Below are positions 36,011 to 44,336 of a stretch of DNA of 64,000 nt, one piece after another. The notes beneath the pieces are model-generated. The model saw nothing but the letters and a program-made list of their open reading frames with translations, did no database searches and was not told the origin of the DNA. How positions within the stretch are numbered: position 1 is the first letter of the stretch; each line of letters starts with the position of its first letter. The stretch is from contig CAWJLA010000008.1 in NCBI GenBank assembly GCA_963843605.1, positions 682,001-746,000 of the forward strand, given 5' to 3'. The translations under genes and the position numbers were made by a program. The DNA is from FEN-1297 sp963843605. GTDB lineage: Bacteria; Bacteroidota; Ignavibacteria; Ignavibacteriales; Ignavibacteriaceae.

Positions 36011-37554
36011 TGAAACCTGTTATATGTGTATATTGTGAAGGTAATGAGACTAAATTAGTAGTAGTCTCAAAGGAAAAAGATAAGATCAAGGTACAGAAAG
36101 CTTCAATGTTTGATGTGGTTCAAGCCAGCCTTGATCTCGAAGATTCACTCTCCGGTCTTCAATTGGAGGGCGAAGATGCCTCTATTGAAGGCATTTCGTC
36201 ATTACCGAATACGACCGACAGCAAAATGGCCAAATCAAGCATTTCTCAAATGAGTGCAACGGTAAGACCGTATAATCCTAAAAACTGTCTCTTTATCCCT
36301 ACGCTGACAGAGCCTTCTATTTACTATCATATTTTTGAAGGTTCGAAAGCAGAAAAAACTTCCCAGCTTACCCAGGATATTATTAATGATATTCAGGCAT
36401 CGAAAAACGTAGCTATTGATAAAGAAAATCTAGACTATATTGAACTTGCTGATAAATCTTTGCTGGCGGTGTTCCTGAGCGGAGAAGTAAACTGCTTGAA
36501 GGTAATTAAATCGCTCGCTCAATACGACGGAAAACGCTACTATAAAATACCTTCTGTCAAAAGTGCGGAAATTTCACTTGCGTATTATGTAGCAAAAAGG
36601 AAAAAATTCTTTCCCGACGATCAGTCCTTGATCGTTTATATAGGAAAAGAATACAGTAAGTTAATTTTCCTTCAGGGCAGGAAGCTTAAACATGTCGGTT
36701 CTACTTTAGATATCGGCGTATTAAACCTTCATACATACGATGTTTATTTTTCAAAGATCTTATTGGAGATGGAAAACGGCGGAATATCTTCGCTAGACAA
36801 TATAATTGTTTGCGGCGAAGATGATTCTGAAAATTTGATTCTTTCTTTTTACGGAACTTTCCCCGAAGCCAACGTATCAAAGCTGGATTTTGAAGAACTT
36901 GATCTGACTTCTCTCGATGCCGAAATGAGGGAGAAATTTTCTTCATTTGCCGTTCCTATTTCCTCTGCTATCGATTACTTTGATGAAGAAGATAAAATTC
37001 ACGAAGGAATAAATTTATTACCCAAATACGTAAAAGAAGATCAAAAAGTTTTCCAATTCGCATGGCATGGTTTTGCCGTACTTCCCCTGTTATTTGTTGC
37101 TACTTTCTATTTGACGATGAAAGTTTTAGTTAATAATAAACAAATCGGACAACTAAACGATCAGATAACGGAAAAGACGGTTTTGATGAAGCAAAACCAG
37201 GCGATTCTTAACCAGATAACCGATCTTAATAACAAAATCAGCGGTTTTTCACGCACCCAGTCTATCTTGGATTCGGCCTCCATAGGCACAGGCGTCTGGT
37301 CTAAAGCTATATCTAATATAACACGCTTTGTAGGGAACAAAAAAGATATCTGGATTACAAAACTAAATAAGAGTGATAATTCAACGCTGACTTTAGAAGG
37401 TTATTCCCTCTCTAAAAATGCATTAACGGAATTTGCTTACTACTTGAAATATGCCGAGTTAAAGAGTGTTTCTTATGAAGCTATCCGTGATAAGGATGCT
37501 TATAAATTTGTAATAGTATTTAATATAGCTAACTTCCAAAAAGATTTAGAATGA
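36010..37554 (+). CDS. PilM/PilN-like (GspL-like) pilus alignment protein
   Basis: 514 residues. The first 340 look like a cytoplasmic, PilM/GspL-type actin-like domain (VYCEGNETKLVVVSKEKDK at the start; SLIVYIGKEYSKLIFLQGR at about 210), although the family is weakly conserved. One membrane helix follows (VLPLLFVATFYLTMKVLV, about 355-372), then a coiled coil (QIGQLNDQITEKTVLMKQNQ) and a small ferredoxin-like PilN domain to the end. This combines PilM and PilN in a single chain, as GspL does in type II secretion. It lies between the PilT-like gene and the PilO-like gene, as expected. Assignment rests on architecture and order. Confidence 0.7.
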   Translation: MKPVICVYCEGNETKLVVVSKEKDKIKVQKASMFDVVQASLDLEDSLSGLQLEGEDASIEGISSLPNTTDSKMAKSSISQMSATVRPYNPKNCLFIPTLTEPSIYYHIFEGSKAEKTSQLTQDIINDIQASKNVAIDKENLDYIELADKSLLAVFLSGEVNCLKVIKSLAQYDGKRYYKIPSVKSAEISLAYYVAKRKKFFPDDQSLIVYIGKEYSKLIFLQGRKLKHVGSTLDIGVLNLHTYDVYFSKILLEMENGGISSLDNIIVCGEDDSENLILSFYGTFPEANVSKLDFEELDLTSLDAEMREKFSSFAVPISSAIDYFDEEDKIHEGINLLPKYVKEDQKVFQFAWHGFAVLPLLFVATFYLTMKVLVNNKQIGQLNDQITEKTVLMKQNQAILNQITDLNNKISGFSRTQSILDSASIGTGVWSKAISNITRFVGNKKDIWITKLNKSDNSTLTLEGYSLSKNALTEFAYYLKYAELKSVSYEAIRDKDAYKFVIVFNIANFQKDLE

Positions 37555-38444
37555 ACAGAAAATTAAAAAACACATTAGTCCTTGTAGGACTGCTGATTCT
37601 GATAGTAGCCGTCGGCGGAGCTTATATATTCGTCCTTCAAAGAGGAAAAATAAATTCCGCTAAAAAGAAAATAGACGAGTTAAACAGAACTCAATACAAT
37701 ACCGGCGCGTTGAAAGCACAATACCAGGATTTGTTGAAAAAATCCAACGTTCTGGATTCGGTTCTTTCAGCAAGGAAATTTAACATACCGCAAAATCTTT
37801 CGTCTATAAATTTCTTTAATTTTGTCAATAAAGTAAGCGCCGATTTTTCTCCCAAAACTCAAACCGACGTCGAGTTTGACGGGCAGAAAAAGGATAAGCA
37901 ATTCTTTTACTATACTTATAAGATAAAAGGCGCAGGCGATTTTAACGATTTATACAGCTTAATTTACTCGATTGAACAAAGTAAAGAATTAAAGAAGATT
38001 TCAAACGTTACAATAGGAAATATGATAACTACCGATAAAGACGGTTTACCTAATTTTCTAGTAAGTTTCAATATGGATGTCGATATATATTTCTCATCAG
38101 ATAACAGATTTTCAACAGCTAATTTCGTAGAAAATAATTTAAATACATCACCAATTTACGACGCATTTTATCCGTTAATTAGAAGTCAAATACCGCCCAA
38201 TATAGACAACCTGCTTGATGTTCAGGGCGCCAAACTCCTGGCTTTAATTCCGGAAGGTGCATTCCTTTCAGATAGTAAGGGTAATACTTATCTTCTCTGG
38301 GAAGGCCAAAAGGTTTATCTTGGCTACCTGACAAAAATTGATTACGATCATAACACCGTTAGTTTCATATTAAACAAGGGTGGAATAATCGAAAAGGTAG
38401 ATCTAACTTTACAAAAAGACGGTACGAGTAAGAACAAACAATAA
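37551..38444 (+). CDS. PilO-like protein with C-terminal PilP-like domain
   Basis: 297 residues. A single N-terminal membrane helix (VLVGLLILIVAVGGAYIFVL, about 11-30) precedes a coiled coil and a PilO/GspM-like periplasmic domain. The last 75 residues (from about AKLLALIPEGAFLSDSKGN) resemble the small beta domain of PilP/GspC that contacts the secretin. It would link the inner-membrane complex to the outer-membrane pore in one protein. The start overlaps the upstream stop by four bases, and the secretin gene begins 12 bp downstream. Based on layout and weak motif likeness. Confidence 0.65.
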   Translation: MNRKLKNTLVLVGLLILIVAVGGAYIFVLQRGKINSAKKKIDELNRTQYNTGALKAQYQDLLKKSNVLDSVLSARKFNIPQNLSSINFFNFVNKVSADFSPKTQTDVEFDGQKKDKQFFYYTYKIKGAGDFNDLYSLIYSIEQSKELKKISNVTIGNMITTDKDGLPNFLVSFNMDVDIYFSSDNRFSTANFVENNLNTSPIYDAFYPLIRSQIPPNIDNLLDVQGAKLLALIPEGAFLSDSKGNTYLLWEGQKVYLGYLTKIDYDHNTVSFILNKGGIIEKVDLTLQKDGTSKNKQ

Positions 38445-38456
38445 CGAGAGCTCTTT

Positions 38457-39728
38457 ATGAAAAAACTAAGTTTACTAATTGCCATTATAATTATCTTTTC
38501 CGTTCAGGGATTTTCGCAAAACTATCTGCAACAGACATTGCAGACCTATCAAAATCCCGATGAATTGATAACTTTGTCTCCGACAATATCGTTTAATCAG
38601 GCCATCGCTTTACTCAATAAAGTAACCTTGAAGATAGAGGGTAAAAGCATTGTCTCAACGGTTAGCATCGACAGCGCCATCGGTCTGCAGATTCAAAATA
38701 TGAATTATATGAAAGCACTTACTTTGCTGGTTAAGATGGAAGGCTTGTATTACGAACAAACACCCGACAATATTATTATTAAGAAGAGCGGTGTTTTGGA
38801 AGAAAAACGGACGAAAGATAACTACGTTTCCGTTAATGCAAGAGAAGTTCGTATTTCTGCAGTGTTCTTCGAAGAAGACGTTGATAAGGCAAGACAGCGC
38901 GGAATGGATTGGCAGACTGCATTTTCAAAAGACGGTCTGGATGTTGGCGGTAAAATAGGAACTCCAAATACTTCAGCTGCCGGATTAACTGCCGGAAGCG
39001 GTTCTAGTTCCTCAAGTTCTTCTACCGGCTCGAATGTAGAAACTCCTGAGTTTACTCTGAATGCTTCTTCAAGCTTCAATATCGGACAGTTTTTCGGAAA
39101 GGCAACCGCAATATTTAAATATTTCGAAAGCTTAAATTTGGGTGAAATTATTTCCAGTCCTAATATTACGGTTCTTGACGGTACAAAAGCCAGACTGCAG
39201 GACGGTCAGGATCTTGCAATAAAACAAAAAGATTTTTCAGGCAATATTATTGAAAATTTTTATTCGATCGGATCTATCGTTAATGTAACGCCGCATATTA
39301 TTACCGAGGACGGTATAAAGTATATTCTGCTGGATATTAATGTCGAAAGAAGTTCATTCGTGCCGGATCCTAATAATACAATTATCAATAAAACATCCGC
39401 CAACACAAGGGTGGTAATGCTTAACGGAGAAGAGACAGTAATAGGCGGTATGTTTATTAATCAGACCACTCAAATTAGAAAAGGCGTTCCATTCCTAAAA
39501 GATTTACCTTGGTGGGTTTTCGGTTTACGCTATATTTTCGGAAGTACCCAGAACGAAGTTATAAAAAAGGAATTGGTAATTTTAATTAAAGCGAATTTAG
39601 TTCCGACTTTAAAAGAAAGAATTGCGCAAGAAAGCACTGAAAAGAATGCGCTTAAAGAAGAATTGGAACATCAAAGGAATCAAATAAAGTACTATCAGCA
39701 AAATCAATCAAATAGTGATGACAAATAG
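38457..39728 (+). CDS. Secretin (PilQ/GspD family)
   Basis: Outer-membrane pore for the pilus or secreted substrate, 423 residues. A signal peptide (MKKLSLLIAIIIIFSVQGFS) is followed by one N-domain with an STN-like IALLNKVTLKIEGKSIVSTV region. A serine-rich linker (SGSSSSSSSTGS, about 182-193) comes next, and then the secretin domain with IISSPNITVLDGTKARLQDG and VIGGMFINQTTQIRKGVPFL near the gate. It is shorter than most PilQ/GspD proteins because it has few N-domains. The last residues are glutamine-rich. No pilotin gene is seen nearby. Confidence 0.9.
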   Translation: MKKLSLLIAIIIIFSVQGFSQNYLQQTLQTYQNPDELITLSPTISFNQAIALLNKVTLKIEGKSIVSTVSIDSAIGLQIQNMNYMKALTLLVKMEGLYYEQTPDNIIIKKSGVLEEKRTKDNYVSVNAREVRISAVFFEEDVDKARQRGMDWQTAFSKDGLDVGGKIGTPNTSAAGLTAGSGSSSSSSSTGSNVETPEFTLNASSSFNIGQFFGKATAIFKYFESLNLGEIISSPNITVLDGTKARLQDGQDLAIKQKDFSGNIIENFYSIGSIVNVTPHIITEDGIKYILLDINVERSSFVPDPNNTIINKTSANTRVVMLNGEETVIGGMFINQTTQIRKGVPFLKDLPWWVFGLRYIFGSTQNEVIKKELVILIKANLVPTLKERIAQESTEKNALKEELEHQRNQIKYYQQNQSNSDDK

Positions 39729-39735
39729 GTAAGGT

Positions 39736-40101
39736 ATGGAATCAATTTTAATTGTAGACGATGATATTAACCTTTGCAAAGTCCTTAAAGAGGAGTTGTC
39801 CGAAGTCGGATATGAGGTGGACTTTGTAAATAATGGTCTTGCTGCATTTAATCATTTGCAGCAGAACCATGTTGATTTGATTCTTCTAGACCTTAAGATG
39901 CCGGGTATGGACGGCTTTGATGTCCTTAAAGAACTTAAATCCAGGGTTATCGACACCAAGGTAATAGTATTAACTGCTTACGCGGATGTCAAAAGCGCAA
40001 TTGATTCCGCTAAGCTAGGCGCAAGCGATTTTATAAGTAAACCGTATGATTTCGATGAACTATTAATTACGATAAGAAAAGTTTTACAGCGAGATTCCTA
40101 A
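39736..40101 (+). CDS. Single-domain response regulator receiver
   Basis: 121 residues, a receiver domain with no output domain. The acidic pair is in LIVDDDINLC, the phospho-acceptor aspartate in LILLDLKMPGMDGFD (about residue 53), the conserved threonine in IVLTAYAD and the lysine in ISKPYDF (about 103). The gene follows the secretin by 7 bp and precedes a hybrid kinase by 4 bp, so it shares the operon. It could be a phospho-relay intermediate, or act directly on the pilus motor as CheY-like PilG/PilH proteins do. Confidence 0.9.
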   Translation: MESILIVDDDINLCKVLKEELSEVGYEVDFVNNGLAAFNHLQQNHVDLILLDLKMPGMDGFDVLKELKSRVIDTKVIVLTAYADVKSAIDSAKLGASDFISKPYDFDELLITIRKVLQRDS

Positions 40102-40105
40102 TTAA

Positions 40106-43100
40106 ATGAAGATAAGCTATCGAATTCTGATAATTAATTTTGTTATAGTTGTTTTAGTTCTTGGTAGCTCGGCAATTGCGTTCTATTCAATAATGTACAA
40201 AGTCCTTTCGTCTCAGCAATCCAAATATTTAACTAACTCTGCAAATATTTTTATTTACACTTACAGAGGACTCATTCAGGATTGCGAAGATCAATTCAAC
40301 ACTCTGGCCAGTAATGAACCTGAGAATATCTTCAAAAAAAACCCTAACGAAAACAAAGATATAGATTTTATTTTTGAAGTGGATAAGACAAGTTCACAAA
40401 AAATCATTAATAAAAACTTCGACGATAACGTCAACAATTCGATTAAATGCCGCACATTAAAAGAATTTATCAGTAATAACCCATGTTCTGTGATTAAAGA
40501 GTACCATTTTCCAGACGGACGCGTATATTATTTCGGTCGAATTATAACACCGGAATTTCTGGACAATCTTTCAAAAAAGATTAATGCGGAGATTGCTTTA
40601 ATATGGAATAAAAAAACTGCAGAAATTTCCAACGAAACGATAACAAGACCATACTCAAACTTAATAAGCGAGGCTTCAAATGTACTGTCGGATAAAAATA
40701 ATTTCGACATGTATTCAGGTAACTCTGAATCCTCGGACATTTTAGCTACAATCTACAAACCCGGCAACGAATATACACAGAACAGCAACCTCCAATTTAT
40801 AATTTTTACTTCGCTGAATGAAGCTAACGATCTCAGAAGCAGTTTAAAATATTTTTTGATTATCATCGGTTTTGCAGGCGTTATGCTTTCACTTATTCTT
40901 ACCGTCTTATTTACAGACAAGATCAGAAAACAAATCAGTCAGCTCAGTAATGCAACAAAGGTTACTAAAGACGGTAATTTTATGAATAAAATCGAAGTTA
41001 AAAGCAACGACGAACTCGGCCAGTTGGCAGATGCTTTTAACACGATGCTGGATGAACTGCAGCGAAATGAAGTTTCGAAAAACGAATATTCGGAATTTAT
41101 AACTTTGTTAAATCAGAGTCCGACATTGAAAGAAATTTCAGAAGCATCCCTCCAAAAAATTATTGCTACCTGCGGATTTACTGTTGGAGCGTTATACGTT
41201 ATCGAAAACGGAAATATAATGCTTCAGGTGTCATACGGGTTAAATAAACCTGAAAGCGGTAAGGTCGATTCTCAATTATTCAATTCGGTCATTAAAAAAC
41301 AGGAAACGTTAGAGTTATATTCGGAAGATAACTTGCCAATAGTCTCGGCCGGGTTTATTTCGATCGAGATTAAATATTTACTGATAGTACCGATTATATA
41401 TAACAATAAAGTTATTGCTATCCTTGAGCTTGGTTCATTCGATAAGCCCTCGAAAGAAGCCAAGGAATATCTTGAGAAAATAAAATACCAGCTTGCAATA
41501 GGTTTAACCAATGCATCCGCCGTTGTACAGCTTGAAAACTTAATTGCAGAGCTCAAAATACTAAACGAAGATTATCAAAAACAAAACATCCAAATAAGAA
41601 AACAAAACGAATCGTTGGTTGAGCTTCATAAAAAGCTTAAGGAAAAAGCGGATGAACTGGAAATTCAAAAACGTAAAGCCGAAGAGGCAACAAAATTAAA
41701 ATCGCAATTTCTTGCCAGTATGTCTCATGAACTCCGGACTCCGATGAATTCAATATTAGGATTAACCGAATTGATTATTGACGACAAATCTCTGCCGGTG
41801 AAGAACAAAGAACGAATGGAAGTTGTTCTAAGAAGCGGACGCCGACTTATGAATTTAATAAACGATATACTGGATCTATCGAAAATCGAAGCGGGAAAAA
41901 TGGAAGTCCGCAATGAAGAAGTGCTTATCGAAGAATTATTAAAGGAAGTTGAAAATTCGATTATCCCTCTTACTTCCAAGAAAGAGCTGTCATTTAAAAT
42001 AGTTCGCAAATTCAACACACGTTCAATAATAAATTCAGACAGAAATAAAGTCACCCAGGTTTTGTTAAACTTACTGGATAATGCAGTAAAATTTACAAAC
42101 TTCGGATTCGTTGAACTGCATATTTCATCTGCGGATAATTTTATCTTCTTCGACGTTATCGACTCTGGTATCGGCATTTCTAAAGAAGATATGGAAATTA
42201 TTTTTGAAGAGTTCAGACAAATTGACGGTACTACCACCCGTAAATATAACGGAACCGGTCTCGGACTGGCAATTTGTAAAAGAATAGCAGGCCTTTTAAA
42301 CGGTGATTTAACCGTCAAAAGCGAGCCGGGGCACGGTTCTATTTTTACATTTTCAATCCCCTTCAATCTTATATCTTTCGATGACCAAGATTATCAGACA
42401 ACTTTCGAGAAAGTCGAAGAGATTGACTTTGTCACTATGGATACTACCGATAAAAAGCTTGTACTAATAATTGACTCTAATCCGGATGCCAGATATACGA
42501 TCGGAAAATATCTTTCTTCTATAGGATATTCGGTCGATTATGCCGCCGATAGTGTTCAGGGACTTGAAAAAGCTAAAAGAATTAAGCCTTTTGCGATTAC
42601 TTTTGATATAACGATGTCCGGCTTAAACGGGTGGGAAGTTATAAGGGAAATAAAGCAGAACATTGAAGCAAAGAACATTCCCGTTATACCGGTATCAATC
42701 AATAAAAGTAAAAATACGGGCTTCGGACTAAGTACTTACGATTATCTTGTAAAACCTTTGTCGTTCGATAAACTGCAGGAAATTTTAAATCGACTGGGAA
42801 AAAAAGGCAATAAGCAAATTAAAAAAATTGTTTTGGTTGACGATGATGAGTCTGAGTTTGAAAAATTCACAGGCACATTCTCTAACGATAATATCAGAAT
42901 TGATTATATTAAAGACAGCGAGTTGGCGTTCAGTAAAATTATTGAAAGTCAGCCGGATTTAATTATTATAGATCTAATAATGCCCGGCGTAGACGGAATT
43001 TCATTATCGTATAAACTTCAAACTAATGTTGAAACAAAACATATCCCGGTAGTAATGGGTATCGATGAAGAATATTCCGAAGAAGATATACATTCTATTA

Positions 43101-43654
43101 ATCAGATTATTGAAGAAATTAATTTAAAATCCGATAATCATTCTCTGGATATACTTAAGATAGTAAGAGACAGAATTAAACAGCATGAAGCTGAAAGTCT
43201 TGAAGTAGGAGAAGTTGTAAAAATTGATCATAATCCCGAACTTGAACTTCCTTTTGCAGACGAAATAAAAACTTACCAGGGTAATGTCTTAATAGTCGAT
43301 GATGATTCAGATTCTTTGTATACTATCAGCGAGATAGTTGAAGCTTGCGATTGTAAGACAATCACTGCCAGAAACGGAATCGAATGTCTGCGCGCATTGG
43401 AATATAAAATTCCCGATCTTATATTGCTGGATATAATGATGCCGGAAATGGACGGCTTCCAAACTATTGCGAGAATTAAACAAAATACACATTGGGCTCA
43501 CATTCCTGTCTTCGCTATTACGGCAAAAGCTATGCTGGAAGATAAGAAAGTTATATTAAAACACGGATTTGATGATTATATTGCAAAACCAGTCAACACA
43601 GGAGTTTTAGCCTTTAAAATTGAAAAAACTTTTACTAAACTAAAAATGATTTAG
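40106..43654 (+). CDS. Large hybrid sensor histidine kinase with three receivers
   Basis: 1182 residues, inner membrane. A helix at 8-30 and one at about 248-270 enclose a periplasmic sensor region; HAMP follows (TDKIRKQISQLSNATKV). A GAF domain lies at about 330-470, a coiled coil at 475-530, and the kinase core with ASMSHELRTPMNSILG (phospho-histidine) and the ATP site NLLDNAVKF ... DSGIGISKEDM ... NGTGLGLAICKRI. Receiver 1 (about 785-900, FDITMSGLNGW), receiver 2 (about 910-1020, IIIDLIMPGVDG, no usual threonine) and receiver 3 (about 1055-1175, LLLDIMMPEMDGFQ) end the protein. Its place just behind the secretin suggests it controls or reads the pilus system. Confidence 0.92.
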   Translation: MKISYRILIINFVIVVLVLGSSAIAFYSIMYKVLSSQQSKYLTNSANIFIYTYRGLIQDCEDQFNTLASNEPENIFKKNPNENKDIDFIFEVDKTSSQKIINKNFDDNVNNSIKCRTLKEFISNNPCSVIKEYHFPDGRVYYFGRIITPEFLDNLSKKINAEIALIWNKKTAEISNETITRPYSNLISEASNVLSDKNNFDMYSGNSESSDILATIYKPGNEYTQNSNLQFIIFTSLNEANDLRSSLKYFLIIIGFAGVMLSLILTVLFTDKIRKQISQLSNATKVTKDGNFMNKIEVKSNDELGQLADAFNTMLDELQRNEVSKNEYSEFITLLNQSPTLKEISEASLQKIIATCGFTVGALYVIENGNIMLQVSYGLNKPESGKVDSQLFNSVIKKQETLELYSEDNLPIVSAGFISIEIKYLLIVPIIYNNKVIAILELGSFDKPSKEAKEYLEKIKYQLAIGLTNASAVVQLENLIAELKILNEDYQKQNIQIRKQNESLVELHKKLKEKADELEIQKRKAEEATKLKSQFLASMSHELRTPMNSILGLTELIIDDKSLPVKNKERMEVVLRSGRRLMNLINDILDLSKIEAGKMEVRNEEVLIEELLKEVENSIIPLTSKKELSFKIVRKFNTRSIINSDRNKVTQVLLNLLDNAVKFTNFGFVELHISSADNFIFFDVIDSGIGISKEDMEIIFEEFRQIDGTTTRKYNGTGLGLAICKRIAGLLNGDLTVKSEPGHGSIFTFSIPFNLISFDDQDYQTTFEKVEEIDFVTMDTTDKKLVLIIDSNPDARYTIGKYLSSIGYSVDYAADSVQGLEKAKRIKPFAITFDITMSGLNGWEVIREIKQNIEAKNIPVIPVSINKSKNTGFGLSTYDYLVKPLSFDKLQEILNRLGKKGNKQIKKIVLVDDDESEFEKFTGTFSNDNIRIDYIKDSELAFSKIIESQPDLIIIDLIMPGVDGISLSYKLQTNVETKHIPVVMGIDEEYSEEDIHSINQIIEEINLKSDNHSLDILKIVRDRIKQHEAESLEVGEVVKIDHNPELELPFADEIKTYQGNVLIVDDDSDSLYTISEIVEACDCKTITARNGIECLRALEYKIPDLILLDIMMPEMDGFQTIARIKQNTHWAHIPVFAITAKAMLEDKKVILKHGFDDYIAKPVNTGVLAFKIEKTFTKLKMI

Positions 43655-43655
43655 T

Positions 43656-44336
43656 ATGAAAAAAATTTTAGTGATAGATGATCTTCCTGAAAATGTATTT
43701 ATGATTCAGGACCGCCTGGAACAGGAAGGTTATGGAGTAATTACCGCATATGACGGTAAAACCGGCTTAGAAAAAGCTTTTGCGGAAATACCGGATTTAG
43801 TATTGCTGGACGTAATGATGCCCGACATGAGCGGCATTGATGTTTGCCGGACGCTGGTTCAGGATCCCAGAACTTCTAAAATCCCGATTATTCTGGTAAC
43901 GGCAAAAAGCGGGGCGGCAGATACAAAAGAAGGACTTGAGGCCGGAGCTTTCGATTATATTAAAAAACCGTTTAACAGAATCGAACTTCTTGCCAGGGTA
44001 AACTCGGCATTAAAATTATCTGACTCTCAGAAAATGTTTGTTGAAGCCGAAAAGATCAGTACTTTTGCGGCTACCGTTGTTACGACAAATCACCGCATTA
44101 AACAGCCCCTGACTTTAATGAGCCTTTCAGCCGCAGCTATTAAAAGAGAGTTGAAGAAAGACGAGGTATCGAAAGAAGCAGTTTTAAAAAGACTTGAATA
44201 CATTGAATCTGCTATCAAGGAAATAACAGATGTTCTGAATCAATTGAATTCAATTAAAAAGCCTGTGTTCTCGGAATACTTTAAGAACATCAAAATGGTA
44301 GATTTTAACGATAAAGAAGAGCACAAATCAGATTAG
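43656..44336 (+). CDS. Receiver-DHp protein lacking an ATPase domain
   Basis: 226 residues. Residues 1-120 are a receiver (VIDDLPENVFM; LLDVMMPDMSGIDVC; LVTAKSGAAD; IKKPFNRIE). Residues 135-210 form a helical pair with a histidine in VTTNHRIKQPLTLMSLSAAA, which looks like the dimerisation and phospho-histidine helix of kinases. No nucleotide-binding domain follows. Such a protein cannot autophosphorylate but could pass phosphate between partners, like Spo0B. The gene starts two bases after the hybrid kinase stop and overlaps the convergent second kinase by nine bases. The relay role is inference. Confidence 0.8.
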   Translation: MKKILVIDDLPENVFMIQDRLEQEGYGVITAYDGKTGLEKAFAEIPDLVLLDVMMPDMSGIDVCRTLVQDPRTSKIPIILVTAKSGAADTKEGLEAGAFDYIKKPFNRIELLARVNSALKLSDSQKMFVEAEKISTFAATVVTTNHRIKQPLTLMSLSAAAIKRELKKDEVSKEAVLKRLEYIESAIKEITDVLNQLNSIKKPVFSEYFKNIKMVDFNDKEEHKSD

